Of a stretch of DNA of 64,000 nt, positions 47,602 through 59,698 are shown in pieces. The stretch comes from Buttiauxella gaviniae ATCC 51604 (GTDB lineage Bacteria; Pseudomonadota; Gammaproteobacteria; Enterobacterales; Enterobacteriaceae). The position numbers were made by a program, and so were the translations under genes. Positions within the stretch are counted from its first letter, which is position 1, and the number at the start of each line of letters is the position of its first letter. The stretch is taken from positions 1 to 64,000 of the forward strand of contig NZ_LXEP01000034.1 of the NCBI RefSeq assembly GCF_001654835.1, in the 5' to 3' direction. The notes below the pieces were generated by a model. It saw only the letters and a list, made by a program, of their open reading frames with translations, was not told the origin of the DNA and made no database searches.

Positions 47602-48564
47602 TTATTCCTTATCGGCATCAATAATTTTACGAAACAGATCTTTAAACAGATCGTCTCGTTCGATAAATTTCACCACCCGAATCTGGTGGCGACGGTTATC
47701 AAAACTCCAGTTCAGATTGTCATTAACCAGTGGTGCAGCCAGATACTGGCAGGTAAACCATTCAGGGTTCAGTACATAGCCTACGGTGGTGATATCCCAA
47801 ATAACTTTGCGAGAAGCGAAGCCAATCCACGGACAGCGTGGTGCTATCTCGGCGATGTAGTTGCCAAAACGACTGGTATTCGAAAGATAAAATTGTAATT
47901 CTGGTACTGAGGTTGCCATACAGTTGGCTACGCCAAAGCAGGGGATTTGCGTAAGTGCGGCACCGCTATCAAAGAGTATGCGGCTGGCGAAAACATCCTG
48001 CATCAAATTAAATTCTTGGTTATTTTTCCAGTCATAACTGTTGCCGCCAAGCCAAATGACATGGATTTTATGGATAATATCAGGGGCAGTAAGTAGCGCA
48101 TTGGCAACATTAGTTGGCGCACCAATACAGAGAACCTGAAGCGTCTGTGTCGCGGCGCGTGCGCGAATAATTAAATCTTCTACGGCTGGTGATATTTCTA
48201 TTTCATCACTCTTGGTCAGGTACCGCGTAGAACCTTTAAATATTGCTGGGAGTGGCTGCCGGTGTGGAAGTTTTTCAAATACCCGGTGAATTTCGTCAAA
48301 ACTCAATTCCATTCCTACGGCAGGATTATCAACATAGGTGTGAGAATTGCCCTCGCCAAAAAAATGGTTGGTAAAAGGGGCGGCATAAATGGCTTGAAGG
48401 TCTATACGTTCCGGATGCAGGTAAGCCCAGGCGATGGCTATCTGATCGTCAATTTCATTATAAGTATCGCTATCCATCACGACAGGAATCACGCCGTCGG
48501 ACGGAAGGGACATCAGTGCTGCGCGTTGTACCGGCGTGAGTTCCGGCCATAGTGAGATTTTCAT
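47602..48564 (-). CDS. Divergent nucleoside hydrolase (IUNH family)
   Basis: The 320-residue protein has the nucleoside hydrolase fold, but with MDSDTYNEIDDQIAIAWAYL (Asp31, Asp33, Asn36, Glu37, Asp39, Asp40) in place of the classical DTDPGxDDAxA calcium loop. Near the C-terminus the usual HDP catalytic pair is IWDITTV, with Trp256 where classical members have His and Asp257 as the metal ligand. IDLQAIYAAPF and VIWLGGNSYDW match the family core. It should split an N-riboside into base and ribose, but the substrate cannot be told. The ATG follows a weak GGAAT. It lies between the Tsx-like and CNT genes. Confidence 0.85.
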   Translation of the reverse strand: MKISLWPELTPVQRAALMSLPSDGVIPVVMDSDTYNEIDDQIAIAWAYLHPERIDLQAIYAAPFTNHFFGEGNSHTYVDNPAVGMELSFDEIHRVFEKLPHRQPLPAIFKGSTRYLTKSDEIEISPAVEDLIIRARAATQTLQVLCIGAPTNVANALLTAPDIIHKIHVIWLGGNSYDWKNNQEFNLMQDVFASRILFDSGAALTQIPCFGVANCMATSVPELQFYLSNTSRFGNYIAEIAPRCPWIGFASRKVIWDITTVGYVLNPEWFTCQYLAAPLVNDNLNWSFDNRRHQIRVVKFIERDDLFKDLFRKIIDADKE

Positions 48565-48582
48565 ATGAATAGATTCCGTAAG

Positions 48583-49317
48583 TTAAAAGTCATAAGCGAG
48601 ACGATAAATTAAAATATCTCCGTAACCATCCGCCCCCAACTTGTTATAAAAATAGCGATACATAAATGTTGTTGAAATATGGTTGGTTAGTTTCCATGTG
48701 ATATTTAAACCACCATTTAAACCTTCACGACCAGAGTTATTGGCTGTGTAATCATCGTTGCGGTCTAGTTCTATTTCATTCCAGTTGGTAAGCAATAAAT
48801 CCTGGTTGAATAGAGTGAAGGCATAACCTGCATTCCAGCCGATACTGAAGCCATTTAGACCGTTAACATCATGCGCGGGGCCAAAATTATTATGGGCGGT
48901 AATATATTGCCGTGCTATCCATGGTTTAAACCACCAGCCATCACCTTTTATATCGGTATAACCTAACCCAATAAATTGGTTGGTTTCTTTAAAGTCGGGA
49001 CTTTGCGAATTATACACTTTAGTAAATAGACTTACGCCGCTGCTCCATAAATAAGTATGGATTTCTCCATTGGCGGTCTGCCCCTGATTACCTTCTTTGT
49101 CTAAGATGTTTTCATAATCATAAAAACCATACATCTCTCCCCAATCGAAACCCATACCGCCTTCAATACCAATTAAAGCCTGCTCATATTCAAGATCTTT
49201 AACGCCTGAGTCCCAGGATTGATAGTCAAAATGGATATTCCCCCAGCCATATTTTTGTTCGGACTGTACAAGAAATGAAGTTGCTAACAAAATCAAACTA
49301 ATGATGATCCGTGTCAT
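48583..49317 (-). CDS. Tsx-like nucleoside-specific outer-membrane channel
   Basis: A signal peptide (MTRIIISLILLATSFLVQS) precedes a beta-barrel of about 225 residues rich in alternating aromatic patterns and ending in a C-terminal Phe (IYRLAYDF), as outer-membrane proteins do. YGWGNIHFDYQSWDSG and GYTDIKGDGWWFKPW, with FSIGWNAGYAF, belong to the Tsx/OmpK family of nucleoside channels. It is the operon's entry port through the outer membrane. AAGGGAAT precedes the ATG. Confidence 0.88.
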   Translation of the reverse strand: MTRIIISLILLATSFLVQSEQKYGWGNIHFDYQSWDSGVKDLEYEQALIGIEGGMGFDWGEMYGFYDYENILDKEGNQGQTANGEIHTYLWSSGVSLFTKVYNSQSPDFKETNQFIGLGYTDIKGDGWWFKPWIARQYITAHNNFGPAHDVNGLNGFSIGWNAGYAFTLFNQDLLLTNWNEIELDRNDDYTANNSGREGLNGGLNITWKLTNHISTTFMYRYFYNKLGADGYGDILIYRLAYDF

Positions 49318-49337
49318 TTTAATTCCCTTAAAAATAA

Positions 49338-50546
49338 TTAGCTCACTGAGTTTTTTATTTTCTCAATGACGAAGTGATGCTCAGGCATATTCGCAGCACC
49401 TTCTCGTTCAACGGCTAAAGAGGCAAATGCACTGGCGTAGTTGAGTGCGGTTGAAAGGCTAAGGCCACAAGCAAGCTGAGCGGCTAGCGCGCCATTAAAG
49501 GCATCTCCTGCGCCAGCAGTATCAATGTTGACTGCAGGGTAGGCTGGAACTTGACGATGTTGTTTGCCATCGTAGAACCAGCAACCTTGGCTCCCAAGCG
49601 TGATAATGACAATTTGCGGCCCCATTTGGTGGATAGCTTCCGCAGCACGGAGGATCTCTTCATTTGTCCGAATAGAGGTGGCTGTGATGGATTCGGCTTC
49701 GGTCAAATTAGGTGTTGCAATGCTTACCCATGGCAGCATGTCGCGCACTTCCTCGCGCCACGGGGCCGGGTTAAAAATGGTGGTTATTCCACAAGAGTGG
49801 GCAAATTTTAGGGCTAGTGCGGTTGCATCTGGGTTATTTTCCATATGAGTTAGGAAAACATTGGATTTCTTGATAGCACCGTAGCAACTGATGATTTCAT
49901 CTGCGGTAAAGGTCTGATTTGCACCAGGGTTGATGATAATGGCGTTATCACCCGCCTCTTCAGACACCATGACAACAGCACTTCCGGTAGGAGTCTCGGG
50001 TTGGGTAAAAAGAGTTAATGCTTCGAAGCCGAAATTGTTAAGGAATTGTTGTGCTTTAGCGGCGAAATCATCGTTACCTACCTTTGCGACAAAATCTGTT
50101 CGTACGCCCGCCATACAGGCTGCAATAGCCTGGTTACTTCCTTTCCCCCCAGGTAAGCAACATGAATACAGGGCTCGGGTGGTTTCACCAGAGCAAGGGA
50201 AATTTTGCAAGCGGTATACCAGATCCGTATTGAATGAACCTAAAACAAATACTTTTCCCGTATTTTCAGGGGAAAGTACAGTCATATCAAATGAGTTAAT
50301 TTTCATATTTGTATGTAGATAAGGTTGGTTATTTTTATAAAGAGCGGATTCTTTAGTGCTGAGTAGAACAGCACCACCATAACGCGGTCGAATCATTCCC
50401 GTTAATTCCAGCTCCTTAATATCCCGGCGTATTGTCCTTTCTGTAACGTTTAGTATTTTTGCAAGCTCTTTAATTTTTACGGATTGATTCTTCTTTATTT
50501 CTGAAAGGATATATTTCTGGCGCTGTTGATTATAGGGTCCGAACAT
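49338..50546 (-). CDS. DeoR-type helix-turn-helix fused to a ribokinase-like PfkB kinase
   Basis: The 402-residue protein starts with a DeoR helix-turn-helix (residues 8-58: QRQKYILSEIKKNQSVKIKE, NVTERTIRRDIKELELTGMI, RPRYGGAVLL). A variable linker (about 62-95) leads to a complete PfkB kinase (97-395) of ribokinase type: GSFNTDLVYRLQNFP, GGKGSNQA (133-140), and TAGAGDAFNG (343-352) with catalytic Asp348. The DeoR sugar-binding domain is replaced by the kinase. It probably phosphorylates the ribose released by the operon's hydrolase while sensing it for autoregulation. The ATG at 50546 follows TGAGG; a TTG 15 bases upstream is less likely. It is first in the operon. Confidence 0.9.
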   Translation of the reverse strand: MFGPYNQQRQKYILSEIKKNQSVKIKELAKILNVTERTIRRDIKELELTGMIRPRYGGAVLLSTKESALYKNNQPYLHTNMKINSFDMTVLSPENTGKVFVLGSFNTDLVYRLQNFPCSGETTRALYSCCLPGGKGSNQAIAACMAGVRTDFVAKVGNDDFAAKAQQFLNNFGFEALTLFTQPETPTGSAVVMVSEEAGDNAIIINPGANQTFTADEIISCYGAIKKSNVFLTHMENNPDATALALKFAHSCGITTIFNPAPWREEVRDMLPWVSIATPNLTEAESITATSIRTNEEILRAAEAIHQMGPQIVIITLGSQGCWFYDGKQHRQVPAYPAVNIDTAGAGDAFNGALAAQLACGLSLSTALNYASAFASLAVEREGAANMPEHHFVIEKIKNSVS

Positions 50547-50765
50547 AATGAAGAACCTCAATTGCTATTGGTGTCTGGTGAATAACCCCCCCCGCATAAA
50601 ATACGTGCGAAATCGTAATGGCGTGTTTTTAATAACATTAAAAAGTTATTGATTCAGGTGGGTTGTTTTATATTGGCATCCTCTATTTTTTATTGTTTGG
50701 TGTATATCCATAGTATATAAAAATCTAAATGATTGACTGTGGAGGAAATCACATAAAAAATGAAC

Positions 50766-50786
50766 AATCGGACATTATGTCCGATT
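50766..50786. promoter_or_regulatory. Perfect 21-base palindrome upstream of the fused regulator-kinase
   Basis: AATCGGACAT-T-ATGTCCGATT has 10-bp arms around one base. This is a normal size for an operator of a dimeric HTH regulator. On the minus strand it is followed by GTTCATTTTTT, so it could also terminate yniA transcripts. Confidence 0.5.
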
Positions 50787-50888
50787 CATGATTAGATTAA
50801 TGTATTGATTAATTTTTATAAAAATCGGTTAATTATTGATTCAAATAATAGAATGCTTTTTGATAGGGAAATGTTTTGGAGAGCAGGC

Positions 50889-50916
50889 AATGCGGGGAGA
50901 TGAGTCTCCCCGCATT
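50889..50916 (-). terminator. GC-rich hairpin after yniA
   Basis: AATGCGGGGAGA and TCTCCCCGCATT form a perfect 12-bp stem with a TGAG loop, 13 bases after the yniA stop on the minus strand. There is no T-run. Confidence 0.6.
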
Positions 50917-50928
50917 GGAGGATTGGAT

Positions 50929-51789
50929 TTACGCCGCCAGAACTCTATCTAATGCTTTTTGTGCGACCACTAAATGCTGGCCGCCAAAAAGAATCGCCCG
51001 GTTAAGTAGGGTATAGAGTTGATAGACCGGTTGGCGTAGGAGGAAATCAGTGGGAAGAGGGGATATCGACTGGTAACCGTCATAGATTTGCGGTGGTTGA
51101 TCAGGATGCAATGGCAACATTGCCAGGTCGCATTCACGATCTCCCCAGTAACACGCCGGGTCGTAAATAAATGGACCATCAGGCCCCATTGCGCAATTTC
51201 CTGACCACAAATCACCATGTAGCAATGATGGCTGCGGCTGGTGGGAGGCAAGTGTTTGGTGTACAAAATCAACGATAAGATCGATATCACCAAATTGGAT
51301 CCCTTTTTCAGCTGCGAGTTCTAACTGCCAGCCAATGCGTTGCTCCGCAAAAAAAGTTGACCAGCGTCGTTGCCAGGCATTGGGTTGAGGGGTAGTGGAA
51401 AGATCATTATCAAAATCGAGGCCAAATTGCGGTTGTTCGCTCCATAGATGCAACCGTGCCAGCTGTTGCCCCAGCAAAAAGGCGTTATGCGCATCCAGCG
51501 GTTTTGATGGCATGTATTCGAGCAGCAGGAAGCTGTAATCGCGATCGCTGCCAACCGCCCAGACTTTAGGTACGCGTACCGTATTGCTGCGCGAAAGTAA
51601 CTCAAGCTGGTCGGCTTCAGCAGTGAAGATGGGTAACATTTCACGCGCATCGCTTTTGACAAAGATCTCATGACCGGCATAGTGAATTCGCCATGCGGCA
51701 TGTATTTCTCCGCCGGGTAATTCCGTGCGTTGTTCAATTTCAGCAGTGCCGAGTTGTTCACTTAACAGACGACTAATAGCTTGCCACAT
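50929..51789 (-). CDS. yniA: Fructosamine kinase-family protein YniA
   Basis: The 286-residue protein has the aminoglycoside/fructosamine kinase fold: ELPGGEIHAAWRIHYAGHEIFVK (ATP-binding Lys), LLEYMPSKPLDAHNAFLLG, the catalytic LLHGDLWSGNCAMG, and IYDPACYWGDRECDLAML. It matches E. coli YniA. The family phosphorylates ketosamine or ribulosamine adducts on glycated proteins, starting their repair. It is followed on the same strand by the inserted operon; ydiZ and pfkB are upstream. Confidence 0.93.
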   Translation of the reverse strand: MWQAISRLLSEQLGTAEIEQRTELPGGEIHAAWRIHYAGHEIFVKSDAREMLPIFTAEADQLELLSRSNTVRVPKVWAVGSDRDYSFLLLEYMPSKPLDAHNAFLLGQQLARLHLWSEQPQFGLDFDNDLSTTPQPNAWQRRWSTFFAEQRIGWQLELAAEKGIQFGDIDLIVDFVHQTLASHQPQPSLLHGDLWSGNCAMGPDGPFIYDPACYWGDRECDLAMLPLHPDQPPQIYDGYQSISPLPTDFLLRQPVYQLYTLLNRAILFGGQHLVVAQKALDRVLAA

Positions 51790-51892
51790 GATGCTTCTCC
51801 CCAGGTTTTCTGGTAGATCATTAGCTTACCGCTGTTAACCAGGTCAAACTTCGAACTGACGCACATCCCCGGTCATGATATTTAAAACAAGG

Positions 51893-52183
51893 TTATTTAC
51901 TTTCTTGTAGCCAGTTTTCCCATGTTGTTACTGACACTTCGGGTTCGATACCCAGTGCTAACTGGCCAAGGCCACGGGATAACTCTTCAACTTCTGTCTG
52001 GCTTGATGTGCTTATTAACCCAAAAGTATTGATACCTAACTCGTGAATTTTCCCTTCGTCATCTGACATAGTGAGCAAAAAACCGCCGCGTGTCAGTTGG
52101 TTATTAAGCTCGTTAAGATCCGTGAGATTATTTTCCTGGAACTTAAATGTGACAACATAGTGCACGATGTCTCCGCTACTCAT
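51893..52183 (-). CDS. ydiZ: YdiZ, conserved small protein
   Basis: The 96-residue protein is related to E. coli YdiZ (HYVVTFKFQENNLTDLNELN, GGFLLTMSDDEGKIHELG, then LGINTFGLIS). It looks like a small alpha/beta fold without signal or membrane segments. The function is unknown. It lies between pfkB and yniA as in E. coli. GAGGTGAATA precedes the ATG. Confidence 0.88.
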   Translation of the reverse strand: MSSGDIVHYVVTFKFQENNLTDLNELNNQLTRGGFLLTMSDDEGKIHELGINTFGLISTSSQTEVEELSRGLGQLALGIEPEVSVTTWENWLQESK

Positions 52184-52281
52184 TATTCACCTCATTGTTA
52201 TCCCAAAGGTTTTAGCATAGTTGATCTATATGAAATGGCGACTTTTGGCGAAACGACAAGCCACCATTCAGGATTTAGTCG

Positions 52282-53211
52282 CTAACTACGCAAGTAATTG
52301 TAGATTTTTTGCGTATTTTCCAGTGAGCACAAACGAGTGCCATGATTTAGGGTGGCAGCACTACCTGCGGCGACACCGAAACGAACCATATCTAATAAAG
52401 GTGCGCCTTCCGCCAGTTTCAATGTCATTGCTCCGACCATGCTATCGCCTGCGCCAACCGTACTTTGGCTTTTGACTGGCGGTGGAACAACTTGCACACA
52501 ACCGCTGGCATCAACACCAAGAGCACCTTGTGGACCAAGAGAAACCACCACGCGTTTCGCTTTGCCACTGTCGACAATCTCTTGTGCAGCTTGGCGCACA
52601 TCGTCAGGCTGAGTGAGATCACGGTTTACTAATGCACTGAGTTCTTTTTGGTTTGGTTTAACCAACTCAATATTGCCGATTTCAAGGGTTGCTTTTAAGG
52701 CTTCGCCAGAGCTATCCACGATGCAGCGGATTCCTGCTTTTTGAGCTGCTTTTACTAATGCGCAAAGTTTAGAAACGTTAATACCTGGTGGGAGACTGCC
52801 ACTAATAACCAGAATGGCTTCGGGTTCAATGGACAATATTTTTTCTTCGAGCAAACGGAATTCATCATCGGTGAGTGCGGCTCCTGGCATCACAAAACGA
52901 TACTGTTCGCCAGTTGATTCCGCATGAACATGTAAGTTTTGTCGAGTCCAGTCGCATGCATTAACAGTATCAATAGCGACATGTTCATCAAGCAGGAGGG
53001 CACAAAGGTGTTCCCCGGTCGCGCCACCGGAAGGAAATATGGCTGTTGCCTGGCCTCCCAAATGCACAATCGCACGTGCAACGTTAATGCCGCCACCGCC
53101 AGGTTCAAACACTGGAGCGGTGCAACGGAGTTTTCCCTCCGGGTAAATTTGTGCGGTTAATGTTGCACTATCGAGTGAGGGAGCAAGTGTCAATGTATAA
53201 ATCCGAGCCAT
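52282..53211 (-). CDS. pfkB: 6-phosphofructokinase II
   Basis: PfkB is the minor phosphofructokinase, converting fructose 6-phosphate to the 1,6-bisphosphate. The 309-residue protein equals E. coli in length, with EPGGGGINVARAIVHLGG, LVISGSLPPGI and the catalytic STVGAGDSMVGAMTLKLAEG. It is inhibited by ATP in E. coli. AAGGAGGA precedes the ATG. Confidence 0.95.
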   Translation of the reverse strand: MARIYTLTLAPSLDSATLTAQIYPEGKLRCTAPVFEPGGGGINVARAIVHLGGQATAIFPSGGATGEHLCALLLDEHVAIDTVNACDWTRQNLHVHAESTGEQYRFVMPGAALTDDEFRLLEEKILSIEPEAILVISGSLPPGINVSKLCALVKAAQKAGIRCIVDSSGEALKATLEIGNIELVKPNQKELSALVNRDLTQPDDVRQAAQEIVDSGKAKRVVVSLGPQGALGVDASGCVQVVPPPVKSQSTVGAGDSMVGAMTLKLAEGAPLLDMVRFGVAAGSAATLNHGTRLCSLENTQKIYNYLRS

Positions 53212-53500
53212 ATATCCTCCTTAATTTAGCGTTGGGTTAAAGCGTAGCACTGTTTTAGCCCAAAGAATGTCAATTAACACAATGATTTATCAAATGATTT
53301 GTAAAAAGCAATAGAACACTATGTTTATGAAAATAAAGATGTTTTAAGAGCTCTCTTATTCAAAAAATGAAAGAAGAATTCATTGCTATGTTATTCGGGC
53401 TTTTTTATAATTTGTAACCTTTCTTGGCTCATAATTATTTGATCCACAGAAGAGATTCCGGAACCTTGATGGTTTCTTTTTATGTTGTACGGACGATTAA
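53212..53500. promoter_or_regulatory. pfkB-ydiY divergent promoter region
   Basis: This AT-rich spacer of 289 bases must hold both promoters. I see no further distinct element. Confidence 0.4.
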
Positions 53501-54259
53501 ATGAATTTAGTTAAGACAGTACCGGCTGCAATTTTGCTGACCGGAAGTGCGCTATTGAGTCACTTTGCAATTGCAGATAATTCGGTTTTCACTGTCATGG
53601 ATGACCCATCTACCGCTAAGAAACCGTTCGAAGGTAACCTGAATGCGGGTTATCTTGCGCAATCAGGTAACACCACAAGCTCTTCGTTGACTGCGGACAC
53701 CAACATGACCTGGTACGACACCTCTACCGCGTGGTCACTTTGGGGTAATGCAAACAACACGTCCTCTAACGATGAGCGCTCTTCTGAGACTTATGCTGCT
53801 GGTGGTCGTAGCCGTTACAACATGACTGATAGCGATTATCTATTTGGTCAGGCAAGCTGGTTAACAGACCGCTACAACGGATATCAGTCGCGTGATGTGC
53901 TGACCGCAGGTTATGGTCGTCAGTTCCTCAGTGGCCCGGTACACAGTCTGCGTGTGGAATTTGGTCCTGGCGTGCGTTATGACGAGTACACAGATGGCGG
54001 GCATAAGACCCAGCCGCTGGGTTATGCGTCAGGTATCTATAACTGGCAACTGACCGATAACGCCAAATTTATCCAGGGTGTTTCTGTGCTGGGTAGTCAG
54101 GATACGACGGTAAACTCTGAAACTGCTCTTGAAGTTGCAATCAATGAGCACTTTGGTTTGCGGGTTGGCTACAACGTTACCTGGAACTCAAATCCACCTG
54201 ATTCAGCTCCAGAGCATACAGATAGACGTACCGCAGTTACTCTTGGTTATAAGATGTAA
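53501..54259 (+). CDS. ydiY: Acid-inducible DUF481 outer-membrane protein YdiY
   Basis: A signal peptide (MNLVKTVPAAILLTGSALLS, cleaved after AIA) is followed by a beta-barrel of about 225 residues: GNLNAGYLAQSGNTTSSSLT, RYNMTDSDYLFGQASWLTDR, HFGLRVGYNVTWNSNPP. It matches E. coli YdiY, induced by acid; the role is unknown. The start is fixed by the signal peptide. Confidence 0.92.
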   Translation: MNLVKTVPAAILLTGSALLSHFAIADNSVFTVMDDPSTAKKPFEGNLNAGYLAQSGNTTSSSLTADTNMTWYDTSTAWSLWGNANNTSSNDERSSETYAAGGRSRYNMTDSDYLFGQASWLTDRYNGYQSRDVLTAGYGRQFLSGPVHSLRVEFGPGVRYDEYTDGGHKTQPLGYASGIYNWQLTDNAKFIQGVSVLGSQDTTVNSETALEVAINEHFGLRVGYNVTWNSNPPDSAPEHTDRRTAVTLGYKM

Positions 54260-54264
54260 TTGGC

Positions 54265-54290
54265 AAAGCCGGGTAACTCCCGGCTTTAAT
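54265..54290 (+). terminator. Terminator of ydiY
   Basis: AAAGCCGGG and CCCGGCTTT form a 9-bp stem with a TAACT loop six bases after the stop, then TAATG. Confidence 0.8.
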
Positions 54291-54527
54291 GTTTTATTTT
54301 ATCACTATGTGCTAATATTATTTTGGTCCATGGTTTTGTTTTAAATAAAATCAAATATGCCTGCTTTTCCTTCATAATCTCTCCACAATCTATCACTTCG
54401 ACATATATTCAGTATCTTTGAAACTCTTTGACAAATAAATTGACTGGGAAAAAGTGTGATCTGGATCTACTCTTATTTGGTGTAAGGCAATATGCCTGCT
54501 GGTCCACTAAATAAGAGAATAATGAAT

Positions 54528-54779
54528 ATGAAAACAATTAAATATACCGCTGCAGCAGTCGTACTTTCTGTGATTTCATTTGGTGCATTTGCAGCTCAAC
54601 CTGCAACTACCACCACTTTAACAAGCACTACAGCCACCACGCAGACAGCACCATCTAATACATGGCATGCCACTGATATTGAAGCTGGTTCAAATATCCA
54701 GCCGGGCGCTCAGTCAACTGGCCGTTCAATGGATGATGCTTTTGATGTCCATACCTTGGTTGCTGGCGAGTGGTATTAA
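54528..54779 (+). CDS. Small exported Thr-rich protein of unknown function
   Basis: A signal peptide (MKTIKYTAAAVVLSVISFGA, cleaved after FA-A) of the style seen in YhcN/BhsA proteins precedes a mature part of about 60 residues. The mature part begins with a Thr-rich, low-complexity segment (QPATTTTLTSTTATTQTAPS) and ends with HATDIEAGSNIQPGAQSTGR and VAGEWY. It lacks the recognisable DUF1471 core. An ATG six bases upstream (54522) is an alternative start; AAGAGA precedes both. It stands alone with its own terminator. I do not recognise it. Confidence 0.6.
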   Translation: MKTIKYTAAAVVLSVISFGAFAAQPATTTTLTSTTATTQTAPSNTWHATDIEAGSNIQPGAQSTGRSMDDAFDVHTLVAGEWY

Positions 54780-55149
54780 TAACTAACCAGTGATGTTTAG
54801 TTTTCATTTATACGAACTTGCTAATTGATCGCTCATTTTTCAAATTCGTATGAAATAAAAAACCGGAGCAAGATGCCCGGTTTTTTATTTTCCTAATCTT
54901 ATAAACCGATAATGTAATTATTGGTCAGCGCAATGTTTAGAAAATCTTATTAGTTTCATTTGCATCTTTTTCGAGAATACAAACGTATTTTCACTGATAG
55001 TTGCGTGAAAAAATGGGGATAAAACAGTCAGTTAATATTACCGGTATCAAGATGATTCTGGACTGCGAAACGCGACATACCCTCCTTAAAGTGATAGTAT
55101 TCTCAACCGTAGTGAAGTTGTGAACCGCACATTCACGCAGGAATTGTGG
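54780..55149. other. Gap before thrS
   Basis: Apart from the terminator at 54857-54890 no gene is visible. It includes the thrS promoter region and the first (unpaired or weakly conserved) part of the thrS leader from about 55050. Confidence 0.4.
54857..54890 (+). terminator. Terminator of the small exported gene
   Basis: AAAAAACCGG and CCGGTTTTTT pair around a 10-base loop, then ATTTTCC. Confidence 0.85.
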
Positions 55150-55262
55150 ACCCGGCCTTGCAATTGTAGGCGAGAAGGTGACGCAACCTATTGAAACTAA
55201 AGTAAAATACATGTTGCATGTGATCTTACGTGTGGGTCACCACTGCAGATAAGGACTTATTA
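55150..55262 (+). promoter_or_regulatory. thrS translational operator
   Basis: The leader keeps the E. coli thrS operator, notably AAATACATGTTGCATGTGATCTT then ACGTGTGGGTCACC, the hairpin that mimics the anticodon arm of threonine tRNA and is bound by ThrRS to repress its own translation. The second tRNA-like hairpin (GTAGGCGAGA...) lies upstream at about 55165. The ribosome binding site AAGGA sits just after the tRNA-like arm. Confidence 0.8.
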
Positions 55263-57738
<2,476 letters not shown>

Positions 57739-57756
57739 GGCCATCAAGTAACAGTT

Positions 57757-57780
57757 CTCGCGAGGTTTCGGCCTCGTGAG
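57757..57780 (+). promoter_or_regulatory. Hairpin between infC and rpmI (L20 operator part)
   Basis: CTCGCGAGG and CCTCGTGAG form a hairpin with one mismatch, 55 bases before rpmI. In E. coli, L20 represses rpmI-rplT by binding structures in this intercistronic region. Confidence 0.55.
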
Positions 57781-57834
57781 TTTTGTTCGCCTTCTGGTTC
57801 GTTTTATTAACAATGCGAAGTGGAAAGTTATTAA

Positions 57835-58032
<198 letters not shown>

Positions 58033-58062
58033 GTAGCACTTTTTAATTAATTCAGAATATAG

Positions 58063-58434
<372 letters not shown>

Positions 58435-58444
58435 GCCAGTTATT

Positions 58445-58467
58445 AGAGGGAGCTTGCTCCCTCTTTT
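58445..58467 (+). terminator. Terminator after rplT
   Basis: AGAGGGAGC and GCTCCCTCT pair with a TT loop and are followed by TTTAAT, 11 bases after the rplT stop. Confidence 0.85.
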
Positions 58468-58515
58468 AATTTCTAACGGTAATGTTTAACACTGCTCAAT
58501 AAGGTAACTGCAAGC

Positions 58516-58560
58516 ATGAATGCTGCTATTTTCCGTTTCTTTTTTTACTTTAGCACCTGA
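58516..58560 (+). CDS. pheM: Phenylalanyl-tRNA synthetase operon leader peptide
   Basis: ATG to TGA encodes [14 protein letters not shown], identical to E. coli PheM. Five of 14 codons are Phe, so ribosome stalling at low charged Phe-tRNA lets the antiterminator form and opens pheST. It is too short for usual gene finding. The attenuator follows at 58606. Confidence 0.95.
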
Positions 58561-58605
58561 ACTAGGGGGCTTTGCGCGTAAGAAAAGAAACGAAAAATAG
58601 CGCCG

Positions 58606-58633
58606 AAAGCCTCCATTAGGAGGCTTTTTTTTT
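58606..58633 (+). terminator. pheST attenuator
   Basis: AAAGCCTCC and GGAGGCTTT form a 9-bp stem with a 4-base loop, followed by TTTTTT. Upstream segments between pheM and this stem (GGGGGCTTTG, AAGAAAAGAAACG) can form alternative pairs, as in E. coli. Confidence 0.92.
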
Positions 58634-58676
58634 GCATCCTTTTTTATCTTTGTATACGGATCAACTACCCCGGTAA

Positions 58677-59684
<1,008 letters not shown>

Positions 59685-59698
59685 GGGCGGGATATCCA

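Larger units (their letters stand above)
50547..50928. promoter_or_regulatory. AT-rich control region of the nucleoside operon
   Basis: The 382 bases hold no gene. They contain the operon's promoter, a perfect 21-base palindrome (50766-50786) and a GC-rich hairpin nearer yniA (50889-50916). A run of eight C bases lies at about 50586-50594. Confidence 0.55.
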
